Assembly (NCBI GenBank): GCA_016213825.1
Contig: JACQZP010000011.1
Coordinates: 1 to 64,000 of the forward strand
From: Acetobacterium woodii
GTDB taxonomy: Bacteria; Bacillota; Clostridia; Eubacteriales; Eubacteriaceae
DNA: 64,000 bases
Direction: 5' to 3'
In this document: one piece after another, positions 25,821-34,467 of the stretch
Layout: the number at the start of each line of letters is the position of its first letter
Position numbering within the stretch: position 1 is the first letter of the stretch
The notes under the pieces: model-generated
Seen by the model: the letters and a program-made list of their open reading frames with translations, nothing else
Databases searched by the model: none
Told to the model about the DNA's origin: nothing
Program-made: the position numbers and the translations under genes

Positions 25821-26165
25821 ATGAATGAAGATGTCAAAAGAGTAATCCAGGAATATGTTCCTGGCAAGCAAGTTACCTTAGCGCACATTATTGTGAATCC
25901 TGATAATAGTATTTATAAAAAATTAGGATTAGAGGATAATCGTAATTCGATTGGAATCTTAACAATCACACCCAGTGAAGCGGCGATTATTGCAGCGGAT
26001 GTGGCGGTGAAATCCGGAGACGTTGAAATCGGTTACGTCGATCGTTTTAATGGTTCGCTGGTAATTGAAGGTGATGTCGCATCAGTGGAAGCATCAATCA
26101 GTGAAGTTTTGCAGACCTTATCAATGTTACAGGGAATGTCAATACCAACAGTTACCCGGTCGTAG
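25821..26165 (+). CDS. eutS: EutS-type microcompartment shell protein
   Basis: A 114-residue circularly permuted BMC-H protein. It starts with the EutS/PduU signature ([20 protein letters not shown], residues 7-26), followed by [40 protein letters not shown] in segments, and ends [10 protein letters not shown]. Bent hexamers of EutS are thought to introduce curvature. ACAAGGAGAA precedes ATG. It shares a promoter with eutP and eutVW. Confidence 0.95.
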   Translation: MNEDVKRVIQEYVPGKQVTLAHIIVNPDNSIYKKLGLEDNRNSIGILTITPSEAAIIAADVAVKSGDVEIGYVDRFNGSLVIEGDVASVEASISEVLQTLSMLQGMSIPTVTRS

Positions 26166-26173
26166 GTTGAGCA

Positions 26174-26608
26174 ATGAAAAAAGTGATGTTTATTGGGGCC
26201 TCAGGCAGTGGTAAGACAACCCTTTACCAAAGATTGGAATACTGTAATATTGATTATGATAAAACTCAGGTTGTCGAATTTCATCAGAATGTCATTGATA
26301 CCCCAGGTGAATATCTGGAGAATCGCGGCTATTATTCCGCTCTGCATGTCACCTCCATTGAAGCTGACGTTGTTGCTCTGGTTATGGATTGTAAAAGCAG
26401 ACGCAATGTATTTCCACCAGGGTTTGCCAGAATGTTTACCAAACAGATCATTGGTATTGTGACAAAAACGGACTTAATCGACGACGGCGAAACGGATGAT
26501 TATGCAGAAGATGCATTGAAGCAATCTGGGGTAAACGAAATATTTAGAATTTCATCACTAAAAAATCAAAATATCGAGGAGTTGCGAAAATTTCTTGAGT
26601 GGAGTTGA
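26174..26608 (+). CDS. eutP: EutP/PduV-type small GTPase-like protein
   Basis: A 144-residue P-loop protein. Walker A/G1 GASGSGKTT is at residues 8-16, the switch-II-like DTPGEYLEN near 40-48 and the base-specificity TKTDLID near 97-103 (NKxD variant). EutP/PduV proteins associate with microcompartments; PduV has been linked to organelle movement. It lies eight bases after eutS. Biochemical function in this locus is not certain. Confidence 0.92.
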   Translation: MKKVMFIGASGSGKTTLYQRLEYCNIDYDKTQVVEFHQNVIDTPGEYLENRGYYSALHVTSIEADVVALVMDCKSRRNVFPPGFARMFTKQIIGIVTKTDLIDDGETDDYAEDALKQSGVNEIFRISSLKNQNIEELRKFLEWS

Positions 26609-26616
26609 GGTTAGGT

Positions 26617-27192
26617 ATGAGAATTATCATTGTAGAAGATGAACCAGTAACACGCATGGATATAAAGTGTATCTTGGAAGATGCTGGATTTGAAGTTCTT
26701 GGTGAAGGTAAGGATGGTTTTGATGCCATCAATTTATGCAAAACATATCAACCGGATATGGTCCTGATGGATATCAATATGCCTAATTTGGATGGAATCA
26801 GCGCCGCCCGGATCATTCGCAGGGATGAACTGAGCAAATGTGTGGTTTTGTTGACGGCTTATTCGGATGATGTATTTATTGAAGGCGCTAAAAATGTTGG
26901 CGTGTTTGGTTACATCGTCAAACCCATCGATGAGAAAGGCCTGATACCGGCACTGAAAATTGCCTACGCGAAAGCTCTGGAGACAAAGGATACTGAATTC
27001 AAACTCGATGAAGTGACCAAACGATTGGAAGAACGTAAAATAATTGAAAAAGCCAAAGGCTTTTTAATGCAAAGTGAGGGTCTGGACGAAAACACAGCTT
27101 ATCAAAAAATGAGATCTCTCAGTATGGAAAAAAGCTGTTCATTGCGGGTTATTAGCGAAATGTTGCTGTTAAAAGCAAATAAAGGCGAATAA
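26617..27192 (+). CDS. eutV: EutV: ANTAR-domain antitermination response regulator
   Basis: A 191-residue regulator. The receiver domain (1-120) has the acidic pair EDEP at 6-9, phospho-acceptor Asp in VLMDINMPN near 54, and Lys in VKPID near 104. The C-terminal ANTAR domain (about 130-188) shows RKIIEKAKGFLMQ and SLRVISEMLLL. EutV binds dual-hairpin RNA leaders and prevents termination when phosphorylated by EutW. ATG 26617 is preferred over a longer frame at 26599 because of the GAGGTTAGG ribosome site. Its targets are visible at 22078, 28672 and 28826. Confidence 0.95.
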   Translation: MRIIIVEDEPVTRMDIKCILEDAGFEVLGEGKDGFDAINLCKTYQPDMVLMDINMPNLDGISAARIIRRDELSKCVVLLTAYSDDVFIEGAKNVGVFGYIVKPIDEKGLIPALKIAYAKALETKDTEFKLDEVTKRLEERKIIEKAKGFLMQSEGLDENTAYQKMRSLSMEKSCSLRVISEMLLLKANKGE

Positions 27193-27193
27193 A

Positions 27194-28672
27194 ATGATTT
27201 ACACCTGTGACCAGAATTTTATAATTGAAAAATGTAAAGAGTACACCCTGTTAAATAATGATGAAATCGAAACAATTATCGATGTGGCCAAGATTCTTCC
27301 TTATTTTAATGAGGGATTTGATGGTGAGACCTTTATTGATATCAAGGTACATGATGCTGATCTAGCCGTTGTGGTGGCAGAATCCTATAAAAAAAGACAA
27401 TCGATTTATGTGGATTCCTATCTGGGGGATATTATCTACCGGGAGAACGAACCAGCGGTGTTTCGATCCTTTGATCTAGGTGTGACTTCCAAAGAAATAA
27501 TCGGTGTCAGTTTTGACCGAAATGAGAATAAAATTTGGACCAAGCAAACCGTTGTACCGATCAAGCATATGGACAATGTTGTGGCAACCTTAATACTCGA
27601 AAAAGTGTTGGATTTGAATTCAGATGAAAAACCGGTTGTTAAGTTGGAGCCAATGCCAGACAATGATAAAATTGATGCGGTTTGGGGATCAATTTTTGGA
27701 ATCAACAGCGACAATGAAGAACTGCAATTACGAGAAGGTATTTTAATATTCGATGTAACCGGTCATTTGCGATATTATAATCAACGGGCCGTTAAATTGT
27801 ATCAGGAGCTGGGCTATAAATCCATTCAAAATCAGCATTTTGACAATCTAAACTATTCACCAAAGAATTTTGATGAGATCATCTCACAAATCCAGGGAAC
27901 CTTCGATAATGATGATCACAGCCACGTTATTATTGAAAAATGTTACGATGGTAAGGTGACGATTGGTTCGAAATTTTACCGGATTCATATCATCCTGCGC
28001 ATCAAAAAAAATGTTGACGTGATTGTATTTATTGATGATATCACTGAAATGAGAAAATATGAAAATGAGGTAAATAACTACTTGGTCAGCTCTCATGAAA
28101 TACACCATCGGATCAAAAATAATCTTCAAACGGTGGCTTCTTTACTAAGGCTTCAAAGTCGGAGCTCTAAAGACCCCGCAGTTAAAAACATCTTAAGTGA
28201 CAGCATTAATCGGATCATGAGTATCGCGGTAACCCACGAACTTCTGGAAAAAAAATCAAACGATCTGGTTTCAGTCAAGGAAGTGCTTGACAAAATAAAA
28301 TACAATATGATGTCTTTTGGCGTAACGGATAATGAAAAAATTGAGATAACGGTTAAAGGAACTGACTTTTTCATCGACAGTGAAAAATCAACAGTTGTGG
28401 CATTGGTTGTCAACGAATTGATTCAAAATTCGCTTAAATATGCATTCCCAAATGGCGAAGCAGGGCGGATTGAAGTGACCACTGCCAGCGATGGAAAAAT
28501 AAAAATGATTGAAGTCAAGGATAATGGAGTGGGCTATAACCCGGGTCAGATAAAAACAAACAGTTTAGGATTATCCATTGTAAAATCATATGTCTATGAA
28601 AAGCTGGTCGGTAAATTAATCATTGAAACTGGAAATGAAGGGACCACGACTTCATTCGCATTTAAACTATGA
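27194..28672 (+). CDS. eutW: EutW: ethanolamine sensor histidine kinase
   Basis: A 492-residue kinase with no clear membrane span. The N-terminal sensor (1-160) and a PAS-like domain (about 180-290) precede a HisKA_2 dimerisation/phosphotransfer region with SSHEIHHRIKNNLQ near 300-313, where the second His is the likely acceptor, and the HATPase domain (VVNELIQNSLKYAFP near 408, KDNGVGYNPGQ near 450). It is one base after eutV. EutW proteins sense ethanolamine and phosphorylate EutV. Its stop codon touches the first hairpin of the next antiterminator. Confidence 0.94.
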   Translation: MIYTCDQNFIIEKCKEYTLLNNDEIETIIDVAKILPYFNEGFDGETFIDIKVHDADLAVVVAESYKKRQSIYVDSYLGDIIYRENEPAVFRSFDLGVTSKEIIGVSFDRNENKIWTKQTVVPIKHMDNVVATLILEKVLDLNSDEKPVVKLEPMPDNDKIDAVWGSIFGINSDNEELQLREGILIFDVTGHLRYYNQRAVKLYQELGYKSIQNQHFDNLNYSPKNFDEIISQIQGTFDNDDHSHVIIEKCYDGKVTIGSKFYRIHIILRIKKNVDVIVFIDDITEMRKYENEVNNYLVSSHEIHHRIKNNLQTVASLLRLQSRSSKDPAVKNILSDSINRIMSIAVTHELLEKKSNDLVSVKEVLDKIKYNMMSFGVTDNEKIEITVKGTDFFIDSEKSTVVALVVNELIQNSLKYAFPNGEAGRIEVTTASDGKIKMIEVKDNGVGYNPGQIKTNSLGLSIVKSYVYEKLVGKLIIETGNEGTTTSFAFKL

Positions 28673-28757
28673 ATTGCAACGAGGCAATTTGATAAGCGAC
28701 GTAGCTTAAGGTTTAAATATCTATTTTGAGATATTTAAACTTTAAGCTATTTTTTTA
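28672..28757 (+). promoter_or_regulatory. ANTAR antiterminator/terminator, first tandem copy before eutA
   Basis: Hairpin 1 AATTGC, loop AACGAG, GCAATT (28672-28689). Hairpin 2 TAAGC, loop GACGTA, GCTTA (28693-28708). The competing terminator has 20-base arms at 28703-28722 and 28729-28748, then a T-run. This is the longest of the three terminators and begins at the eutW stop codon, so it should stop read-through from the eutS-W promoter unless EutV is active. Confidence 0.9.
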
Positions 28758-29025
28758 AATGCAGGGTTTAAATTTGCAAGAAAAAATAAAAAACTGAGAA
28801 CCAAGAATTTAAAAAGTTAATAGCTCATTGCAACGAGGTAATGAAAAAAGCGACGCAGCTTGAAAGTTAGATATCAAACAGTTGATATTTATATTTTAAG
28901 TAGCGTCTTTTTTTAATCACAATTGATTAAATCTACCATTGTGATGATAAGCAAATAACGGCAATCAGAATAGACAATTAAGTTATGGAATTACAAATTT
29001 AGATTGAAACCAGAGGTAGAAAATT
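28758..29025. other. Rest of the eutW-eutA intergenic region
   Basis: The eutW-eutA gap (28673-29025, 353 bases) is taken up by the two antiterminators; the remaining 28758-28825 and 28915-29025 are AT-rich without a coding frame. CCAGAGGT at about 29011 is the eutA ribosome site. Confidence 0.6.
28826..28914 (+). promoter_or_regulatory. ANTAR antiterminator/terminator, second tandem copy before eutA
   Basis: Hairpin 1 CATTGC, loop AACGAG, GTAATG (28826-28843). Hairpin 2 AAGC, loop GACGCA, GCTT (28848-28861). The terminator stem runs from GACGC (28852) to GCGTC (28903-28907) with an interior TTGATAT/ATATCAA core, then seven T. Together with the copy at 28672 this gives two serial gates before eutA. 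Confidence 0.88.
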
Positions 29026-30465
29026 ATGGAAAATTTCAAACGACAGGAGATTCTAAGTGTCGGAATCGATATTGGGACATCCACGACTCAGCTGGTATTT
29101 ACAAAGATTCTGCTTGAAAATATGGCATCGAGTTTTAACATTGCTCGCATTGAAATTATCGGGAAACGAATCATTTACCGCAGTGAAATTTATTTTACAC
29201 CCTTAACATCTGATGATCGCATTGACATGAATGAAGTCATGAAAATAATCGATAAGGAGTTTGCCAAAGCCGAGATCGAAAAAAAAGACATCAATATCGG
29301 TGCCGTGATTATCACCGGTGAAACTGCTCGTCGAGCAAATGCCAGTGAGGTATTGCATAAACTCAGCGGTTATGCCGGAGATTTTGTGGTGGCAACCGCA
29401 GGACCGGTTTTAGAAAGTATTATTTCCGGTAAAGGCGCAGGTTCAGATAAAATTTCAAAAGAACACAGTACCACCGTGGCAAATATCGATATCGGTGGCG
29501 GAACCTCAAATGTAGTGGTTTTTGATCATGGGTCAACTACCAGCACGGGATGTCTGGACATTGGCGGGCGGTTAGTCAAAATGGATGGCCAGGGAAAAAT
29601 AATCTATATCAATGAAAAATTAAAACAGATTATTGAACACGAAAAGCTAGGGATCGAATTGGGTCAACAGGTTGATGAAAAGAGTTTGACAAAACTGGCA
29701 AAAATAATGGTGCACCAGCTGGAAATGGTTGTGGGAATCAGACCCAAAGACCACTATTACAAAATGATGCTGACCATTGAGGACATGGAAATAAAGAAGC
29801 CGATCCAATATATCACATTTTCTGGTGGAGTAGCGGATATCATCTATCACTATGATGAAAACGAAGATGTTTATAAATATCAGGATATGGGAATTATTTT
29901 GGGCCGAGAGATCCGACAATCGGAATTGTTTACTAAATTACATGTGCTGGATGCCGAAGAAACCATTCGCGCCACCGTTGTTGGGGCCGGTTCACACACC
30001 ACTGACATCAGCGGCAGCACTGTATCCTACGACAAATCGGTATTACCGATAAAAAATATTCCGGTGGTCCGAATCCCCTTTACTGATAAAAATAATATCA
30101 ACGAAATTGCCCAAGAGGTATCAAAGCGAATTGAATGGTTCAAATTGGAAAATGAATTTCAACAAGTTGCCATTGCTTTTCAAGGAATCAACTCACCGTC
30201 ATTCAGACAAATTGAAACATGTGCCGAAGAATTGGTCAAAGGGCTTAAGGAAATAATCAAACATGATTATCCAATCATCATTATCTCGGAAGAGGATATC
30301 GCAAAAGTTCTGGGACAGACAATCAAACGAATCATGAATAATAACCATCCGGTGATTTGCATTGACAGTGTTATCGTCAGTGACGGTGATTACATCGACA
30401 TCGGAAATCCCATTGCCGGGGGAATGGTCCTACCGGTTGTGGTCAAAACCCTGATTTTCAAATGA
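29026..30465 (+). CDS. eutA: EutA: reactivating factor for ethanolamine ammonia-lyase
   Basis: A 479-residue ASKHA-fold (actin/Hsp70-like) ATPase. Phosphate-1 motif [14 protein letters not shown] is at residues 12-25, phosphate-2 like [16 protein letters not shown] near 152-167, and a DIGGRLV segment follows. EutA removes damaged cobalamin from EutBC in an ATP-dependent way. First gene after the two tandem antiterminators and before eutBC, as in other Firmicutes. Confidence 0.95.
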   Translation: MENFKRQEILSVGIDIGTSTTQLVFTKILLENMASSFNIARIEIIGKRIIYRSEIYFTPLTSDDRIDMNEVMKIIDKEFAKAEIEKKDINIGAVIITGETARRANASEVLHKLSGYAGDFVVATAGPVLESIISGKGAGSDKISKEHSTTVANIDIGGGTSNVVVFDHGSTTSTGCLDIGGRLVKMDGQGKIIYINEKLKQIIEHEKLGIELGQQVDEKSLTKLAKIMVHQLEMVVGIRPKDHYYKMMLTIEDMEIKKPIQYITFSGGVADIIYHYDENEDVYKYQDMGIILGREIRQSELFTKLHVLDAEETIRATVVGAGSHTTDISGSTVSYDKSVLPIKNIPVVRIPFTDKNNINEIAQEVSKRIEWFKLENEFQQVAIAFQGINSPSFRQIETCAEELVKGLKEIIKHDYPIIIISEEDIAKVLGQTIKRIMNNNHPVICIDSVIVSDGDYIDIGNPIAGGMVLPVVVKTLIFK

Positions 30466-30858
30466 GGTTCTGGTTTCCCAGAAGCTAAATGTTCATTAAG
30501 TATGAAAATACTATGAAATAAATTTTTAACATCGGTTTGGCCAATGGATTAACTGTTCAAAGCATGGATTATTAAATTTTAATCTGAGAATGAAGACAAA
30601 AACTAACGTAGTACCGACAATTGTTACATCGTGTTGTGTGCCTCAAGGCGAACACGGCGATAGCCTGTACGAATTGTGCGCATAGGGTCTGCCCTTTGGG
30701 TACAACTGATTAACAATTGGTCGGTACGGGAGTTTGTCAACAACCTGAGGTTTATAACCCCCTAATAATCGGCGCTTTGATCAGTTAATCAGGAAGCTGA
30801 ACTAAAGAAAATATTGATTGTTATAAGAATGATGGTCAAAAAAATAAGGAGTGAAAGT
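30466..30858. other. 393-base eutA-eutB intergenic region
   Basis: No credible protein gene. It contains the strongly folded element at 30611-30727. Otherwise AT-rich. AAGGAG at 30847 is the eutB ribosome site. It is unusually long for adjacent genes of a coupled operon. Confidence 0.6.
30611..30727. repeat. Long branched inverted-repeat element (candidate structured RNA or MITE-like repeat)
   Basis: GTACCGACAATTGTTA (30611-30626) pairs with TAACAATTGGTCGGTAC (30711-30727), 16 bp with one bulged G. Inside are further hairpins: ATCGTGTT with AACACGGCGAT enclosing GCCT-CA-AGGC (about 30628-30661), and TTGTGC with GTACAA enclosing GGG-TCT-CCC-like pairing (about 30674-30705). No known riboswitch core was matched. 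Interior stretches resemble the element at 53185. Confidence 0.7.
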
Positions 30859-32226
30859 ATGAAACTAAAAACCGTATTGTTTGGAAAAACCTATCAGTTC
30901 AAAAATGTTAATGAAGTTCAGGCAAAAGCGAGCGAGCAGAAGTCTGGTGATCAACTGGCTGGGTTGGCAGCAGGGTCAACTGAAGAACGAGCTGCTGCAA
31001 AAATTGTCTTGGCAGACATGCTATTGTCAGACCTTCGGAATAATCCCGCGGTTCCTTATGAACTTGATGATGTTACCCGGGTTATTCAGGATCAGGTAAA
31101 TGAAGCTATTTATCGAGAAATAAAAAACTGGACAGTTGGAGATTTGCGCGATTTCATGATGCTGTACTCATCCACTGGTCCGATTATTCAACGAATTGCA
31201 ACAGGGTTAACCTCAGAAATGATTGCCGCCGTCACCAAAATTATGTCAAATATGGATCTAATTTATGTGGCTAAGAAAATTGATAATGTAGCAACCTGTG
31301 TAACAACCATCGGCCAGCGGGGAATAGCCGCCAATCGGGCGCTGCCAAATCATCAGACCGATGATATCGACGGTATCTTTGCCGAACTCTATGAAGCCCT
31401 TGCTTATGGGGTCGGCGATGCGATGCTAGGACTCAATCCGGTTCAGGATACCGTCGAATCAACCTCATTCCTGCTCCATAAATTATATGATTTTAGAATG
31501 AAATGGGAAATACCTACCCAAAACTGCGTTCTTTCTCATATCACCACGCAGATGGCAGCCCTTCAAAAAGGTGCACCCTTGGATATGATTTTCCAATCTA
31601 TTGCCGGAACTCAAAAAGCAAATGAGTCCTTCGGTGTCACCACTACCATGTTAGATGATGCCTATGATCTTGGTAAACGCGAATGTGTTTCCGGCGGTCG
31701 AAACATCATGTATTTTGAAACCGGAGAAGGATCAGAACTTTCAGCTGACGCCCATCTCGGGGTTGATATGCTGACTCTGGAAGCCAGGACCTATGGCTAC
31801 GCCAGACGGTATGATCCATTCTATGTTATGTCAGTGGTCGGATTTATCGGACCTGAGTATATTTATGATTCCGTTCAGCAACTTCGGGCCGGTCTGGAAG
31901 AACATTTCATGGGAACGTTATCATTATTCCCGATGGGGGTGGATGTTTGTTATACCAATCACATGCCCGCCAGCCAGAATGATTCTGAGAATCTTGCTTT
32001 GCTCCTGGCTCACGCTGGTATGCCAGCCTTCGTAACGGCACCAATGGGTGATGACATTATGCTGAACTATCAATTATTGGGAAATCATGATTGGCAAACA
32101 CTACTGGAGTTGTCGGGGCTGAAACGCGTGCCGGAATTTGAAAAATGGTTACAGAAAATGGAAATTCTTGACGAATACGGCATGTTTACCGCAAAAGCCG
32201 GCGATGCATCAATTTTCCTAAAATAA
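30859..32226 (+). CDS. eutB: Ethanolamine ammonia-lyase, large (catalytic) subunit
   Basis: A 455-residue TIM-barrel subunit that splits ethanolamine into acetaldehyde and ammonia with adenosylcobalamin. Characteristic stretches: LADMLLSDLRNNPAVPYE near 65-80, IGQRGIAANRALPNHQTDDIDGI near 155, GLNPVQDTVES near 193-203 and the SGGRNIMYFETGEGSELSA region near 280. ATG 30859 after AAGGAG is chosen over the longer frame from 30814. Length is normal (E. coli 453). Confidence 0.97.
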   Translation: MKLKTVLFGKTYQFKNVNEVQAKASEQKSGDQLAGLAAGSTEERAAAKIVLADMLLSDLRNNPAVPYELDDVTRVIQDQVNEAIYREIKNWTVGDLRDFMMLYSSTGPIIQRIATGLTSEMIAAVTKIMSNMDLIYVAKKIDNVATCVTTIGQRGIAANRALPNHQTDDIDGIFAELYEALAYGVGDAMLGLNPVQDTVESTSFLLHKLYDFRMKWEIPTQNCVLSHITTQMAALQKGAPLDMIFQSIAGTQKANESFGVTTTMLDDAYDLGKRECVSGGRNIMYFETGEGSELSADAHLGVDMLTLEARTYGYARRYDPFYVMSVVGFIGPEYIYDSVQQLRAGLEEHFMGTLSLFPMGVDVCYTNHMPASQNDSENLALLLAHAGMPAFVTAPMGDDIMLNYQLLGNHDWQTLLELSGLKRVPEFEKWLQKMEILDEYGMFTAKAGDASIFLK

Positions 32227-32246
32227 ATAAGAAGGGGTGAAATAAT

Positions 32247-33149
32247 ATGATAAATGAAGCTACTTTGAAAGAGTCAATTCGTGACATTATTAAAAATGTT
32301 ATCCAGGAAGAATTAAGCGGAGTTGGAACCGGTGCGGTTAAGAGCCAATCAAAAGGATCAACAAGTGAGCATAGCGACGATAATGGTTTTGTTGACGATG
32401 TTACCCAGGCCACCATGAAAGAAACCTTTTATATTCCTGATCCATATGACCGGGAAGGCTATATGAAAATGAAAGAATTTACCTCTGGTCGGTTGGGAAT
32501 CTGGCGAGCCGGACCAAGACCCTTAACCAAAGCTTACTTAAGATTTTTAGCTGATCATTCCGCTGCTCAAAATGCCGTGTGGTCAGACGTTGATAGTGAG
32601 CTGGTAAAAGAATTGGGATTTATTCCGCTTACCACCATTGCGGTCGATAAGGCTGAATACATTAAAAATCCCAACACCGGGAAAAAACTGACCGATGAAG
32701 CCATTGAAACCGTCAAGAAAAATACTGTCAAGAATCTGAATGTGCAAATTGTTTTTGCCGATGGGCTTAGCTCACGAGCGATTGAGAAAAATGCCGCCGA
32801 TTTTTTACCAGCCTTTGAGCAGGGTTTAAAATCACTGGGTTTAAGCTTCTCAACGCCATTCTTTGTCACCAATGGCCGGGTTGCAATTGGTGACGAAATC
32901 GGCCAAATTACCGAGGCTGATGTTGTGGCAGTCTTCTGCGGCGAAAGACCGGGCCTGAACTCCACCGGTTCCATGGGCGCCTATATTACCTATAAACCCA
33001 CAATGGGTATGGAAGAGGCCAGAAGAACGGTCATTTCAAACATTCATGAACAGGGAACTGCACCGGTTGAAGCAGGTGCGCAAATCGCTGAACTTTGTCA
33101 AACAATGATCAAGCATAAAATGTCTGGTGTTGACTTAAAATTAATTTAA
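32247..33149 (+). CDS. eutC: Ethanolamine ammonia-lyase, small (B12-binding) subunit
   Basis: A 300-residue partner of EutB that holds the lower face of adenosylcobalamin. Residues 1-22 (MINEATLKESIRDIIKNVI and on) form an amphipathic helix typical of EutC compartment targeting. The core opens near 75 with TSGRLGIWRAGPRPLTKAYL in family terms and ends with FCGERPGLNSTGSMGAYITY near 232. AAGGGGTG precedes ATG; 20 bases after eutB. Confidence 0.96.
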   Translation: MINEATLKESIRDIIKNVIQEELSGVGTGAVKSQSKGSTSEHSDDNGFVDDVTQATMKETFYIPDPYDREGYMKMKEFTSGRLGIWRAGPRPLTKAYLRFLADHSAAQNAVWSDVDSELVKELGFIPLTTIAVDKAEYIKNPNTGKKLTDEAIETVKKNTVKNLNVQIVFADGLSSRAIEKNAADFLPAFEQGLKSLGLSFSTPFFVTNGRVAIGDEIGQITEADVVAVFCGERPGLNSTGSMGAYITYKPTMGMEEARRTVISNIHEQGTAPVEAGAQIAELCQTMIKHKMSGVDLKLI

Positions 33150-33169
33150 ATCGTTAGGAGGATAAACGA

Positions 33170-33826
33170 GTGATCGGAGAAATTATACGCGCTAATGTTG
33201 TTTGTATGAATATGATTCCAAACGTCAGTGACGATTTAGCCAAAGCCCTTAATCTCAAGCCCCACCAGAGAAGTCTAGGCCTTATAACTGGTTCCATTGA
33301 TGATGTGACCTTTATCGCCCTCGATGAAGCCACAAAAGCCGCTGATGTCGAAGTTATTTACGGAGAATGCTTATTCTCGGCATTTGTCGGAATTTTCACT
33401 TCATTTGCCGGAGAAGCTATTGGTATCCTGGCCGGAGAAAACCCGGCGGAGGTCAAAAGCGGGCTTGAAGCCTGCGCCCATTATATCGAGAACGGCGCTT
33501 ATTTTGTCAATGGCAATGATAAAGGGGAATCCATCTATTTGTCCCATTGTATATCCAGTACCGGCAGTTATTTATCTGAAACAGCAGAAATCCCGGCTGG
33601 CATGCCACTGGCCTATTGTATTGCGCCCCCAATTGAAGCCATCTATGGTATTGACGCAGCTCTGAAAGCCGCCGATGTCAAGATCTGCAAAACCTTTTTA
33701 CCGCCGACCGCCACATCAAACTTTGCCGGAGCATTGATGACCGGGTCGCAATCGGCTTGTCAATCTGCCTGTGATGCCTTTGCCCAGGCAGTCCAGTATA
33801 TTGCTAATAATCCAATTGTGATATAA
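33170..33826 (+). CDS. eutL: EutL-type tandem BMC (trimeric) shell protein
   Basis: A 218-residue protein of two circularly permuted BMC domains. RANVVCMNMIPNVSDDLAKAL and EATKAADVEVIYGE are in the first domain; GESIYLSHCISSTGSYLS and EAIYGIDAALKAADV in the second. EutL trimers can gate a large central pore in the shell. The start is GTG 33170 after TTAGGAGGAT. Ends two bases before the next BMC gene. Confidence 0.95.
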   Translation: MIGEIIRANVVCMNMIPNVSDDLAKALNLKPHQRSLGLITGSIDDVTFIALDEATKAADVEVIYGECLFSAFVGIFTSFAGEAIGILAGENPAEVKSGLEACAHYIENGAYFVNGNDKGESIYLSHCISSTGSYLSETAEIPAGMPLAYCIAPPIEAIYGIDAALKAADVKICKTFLPPTATSNFAGALMTGSQSACQSACDAFAQAVQYIANNPIVI

Positions 33827-33828
33827 AA

Positions 33829-34464
33829 ATGATTTCCGTCGGGATAATCGATACGCTTGGTTTTGTCGGAGCGGTGAATGCCCTGGATACCTGTCTTAAA
33901 ACCGCGGCGGTACAATTTGTTCGGTTTGAGAAAATGTCCGGTGGGATTGTGTCCATTGTCATTAAAGGGGATGTTGGGGCTGTTACGGCGAGTGTTATGG
34001 CGGGGAGTGAGGCGGCAGCAGCAGTTGGAGAATTACGCAATCATACCATTATTGCTAGGCTGGATGATCAAAGCGCGATGCTGCTGAATAAATCGGTTGA
34101 GTGTCGCGATCAAGATCCGGGCAGCGATTCAGCAGCAAAAACAGATTCAGCAGTCGCGCTTACTCAGCTGGAAAGCTACGAGCGGTCTAAAAAAAATCTG
34201 GTGCCCGTTTTACCCCCAACTGATCAGGACGCAATAACAAGCTCCGAACAAGTGGATCAGAAAGAGACTAAAGAAGAAAACGTGATCTATTCAAAAGAAA
34301 AACTAAATCTGATGACGGTTTCACAATTAAGAAAGCTGGCGAGAGAATTGAGCATCAAAGGAATCAGCAGAGAAAAAATCAAAAGATCCCGCAAAGTTGA
34401 TCTGATTGTGAGTATTTTAGCTGAATTAAACGAATCAACTGAATTAAAAGAAGAGGAGGAATAA
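33829..34464 (+). CDS. eutK: EutK-like BMC protein with a C-terminal Rho_N/SAP-like domain
   Basis: A 211-residue protein. Residues 1-85 are a single BMC domain (IDTLGFVGAVNALDTCLKTA, GDVGAVTASVMAGSEAAAAVGEL). An acidic-polar linker (about 90-150) joins it to a basic C-terminal motif (about 150-200; LNLMTVSQLRKLARELSIKG and KIKRSRKVDLIVSILAEL) that looks like a Rho_N/SAP-type helix-extended-helix nucleic-acid binder. Enteric EutK instead has a winged helix at its C terminus. The role may be anchoring RNA or DNA or recruiting cargo. Placed between eutL and eutE. Confidence 0.82.
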   Translation: MISVGIIDTLGFVGAVNALDTCLKTAAVQFVRFEKMSGGIVSIVIKGDVGAVTASVMAGSEAAAAVGELRNHTIIARLDDQSAMLLNKSVECRDQDPGSDSAAKTDSAVALTQLESYERSKKNLVPVLPPTDQDAITSSEQVDQKETKEENVIYSKEKLNLMTVSQLRKLARELSIKGISREKIKRSRKVDLIVSILAELNESTELKEEEE

Positions 34465-34467
34465 AAA

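Noticed and set aside
30611-30727. Adenosylcobalamin riboswitch
   Set aside because: The location before eutB is attractive, but the conserved B12-box and the core receptor sequences could not be found; only a loosely similar GGGTCTGCCC is present.
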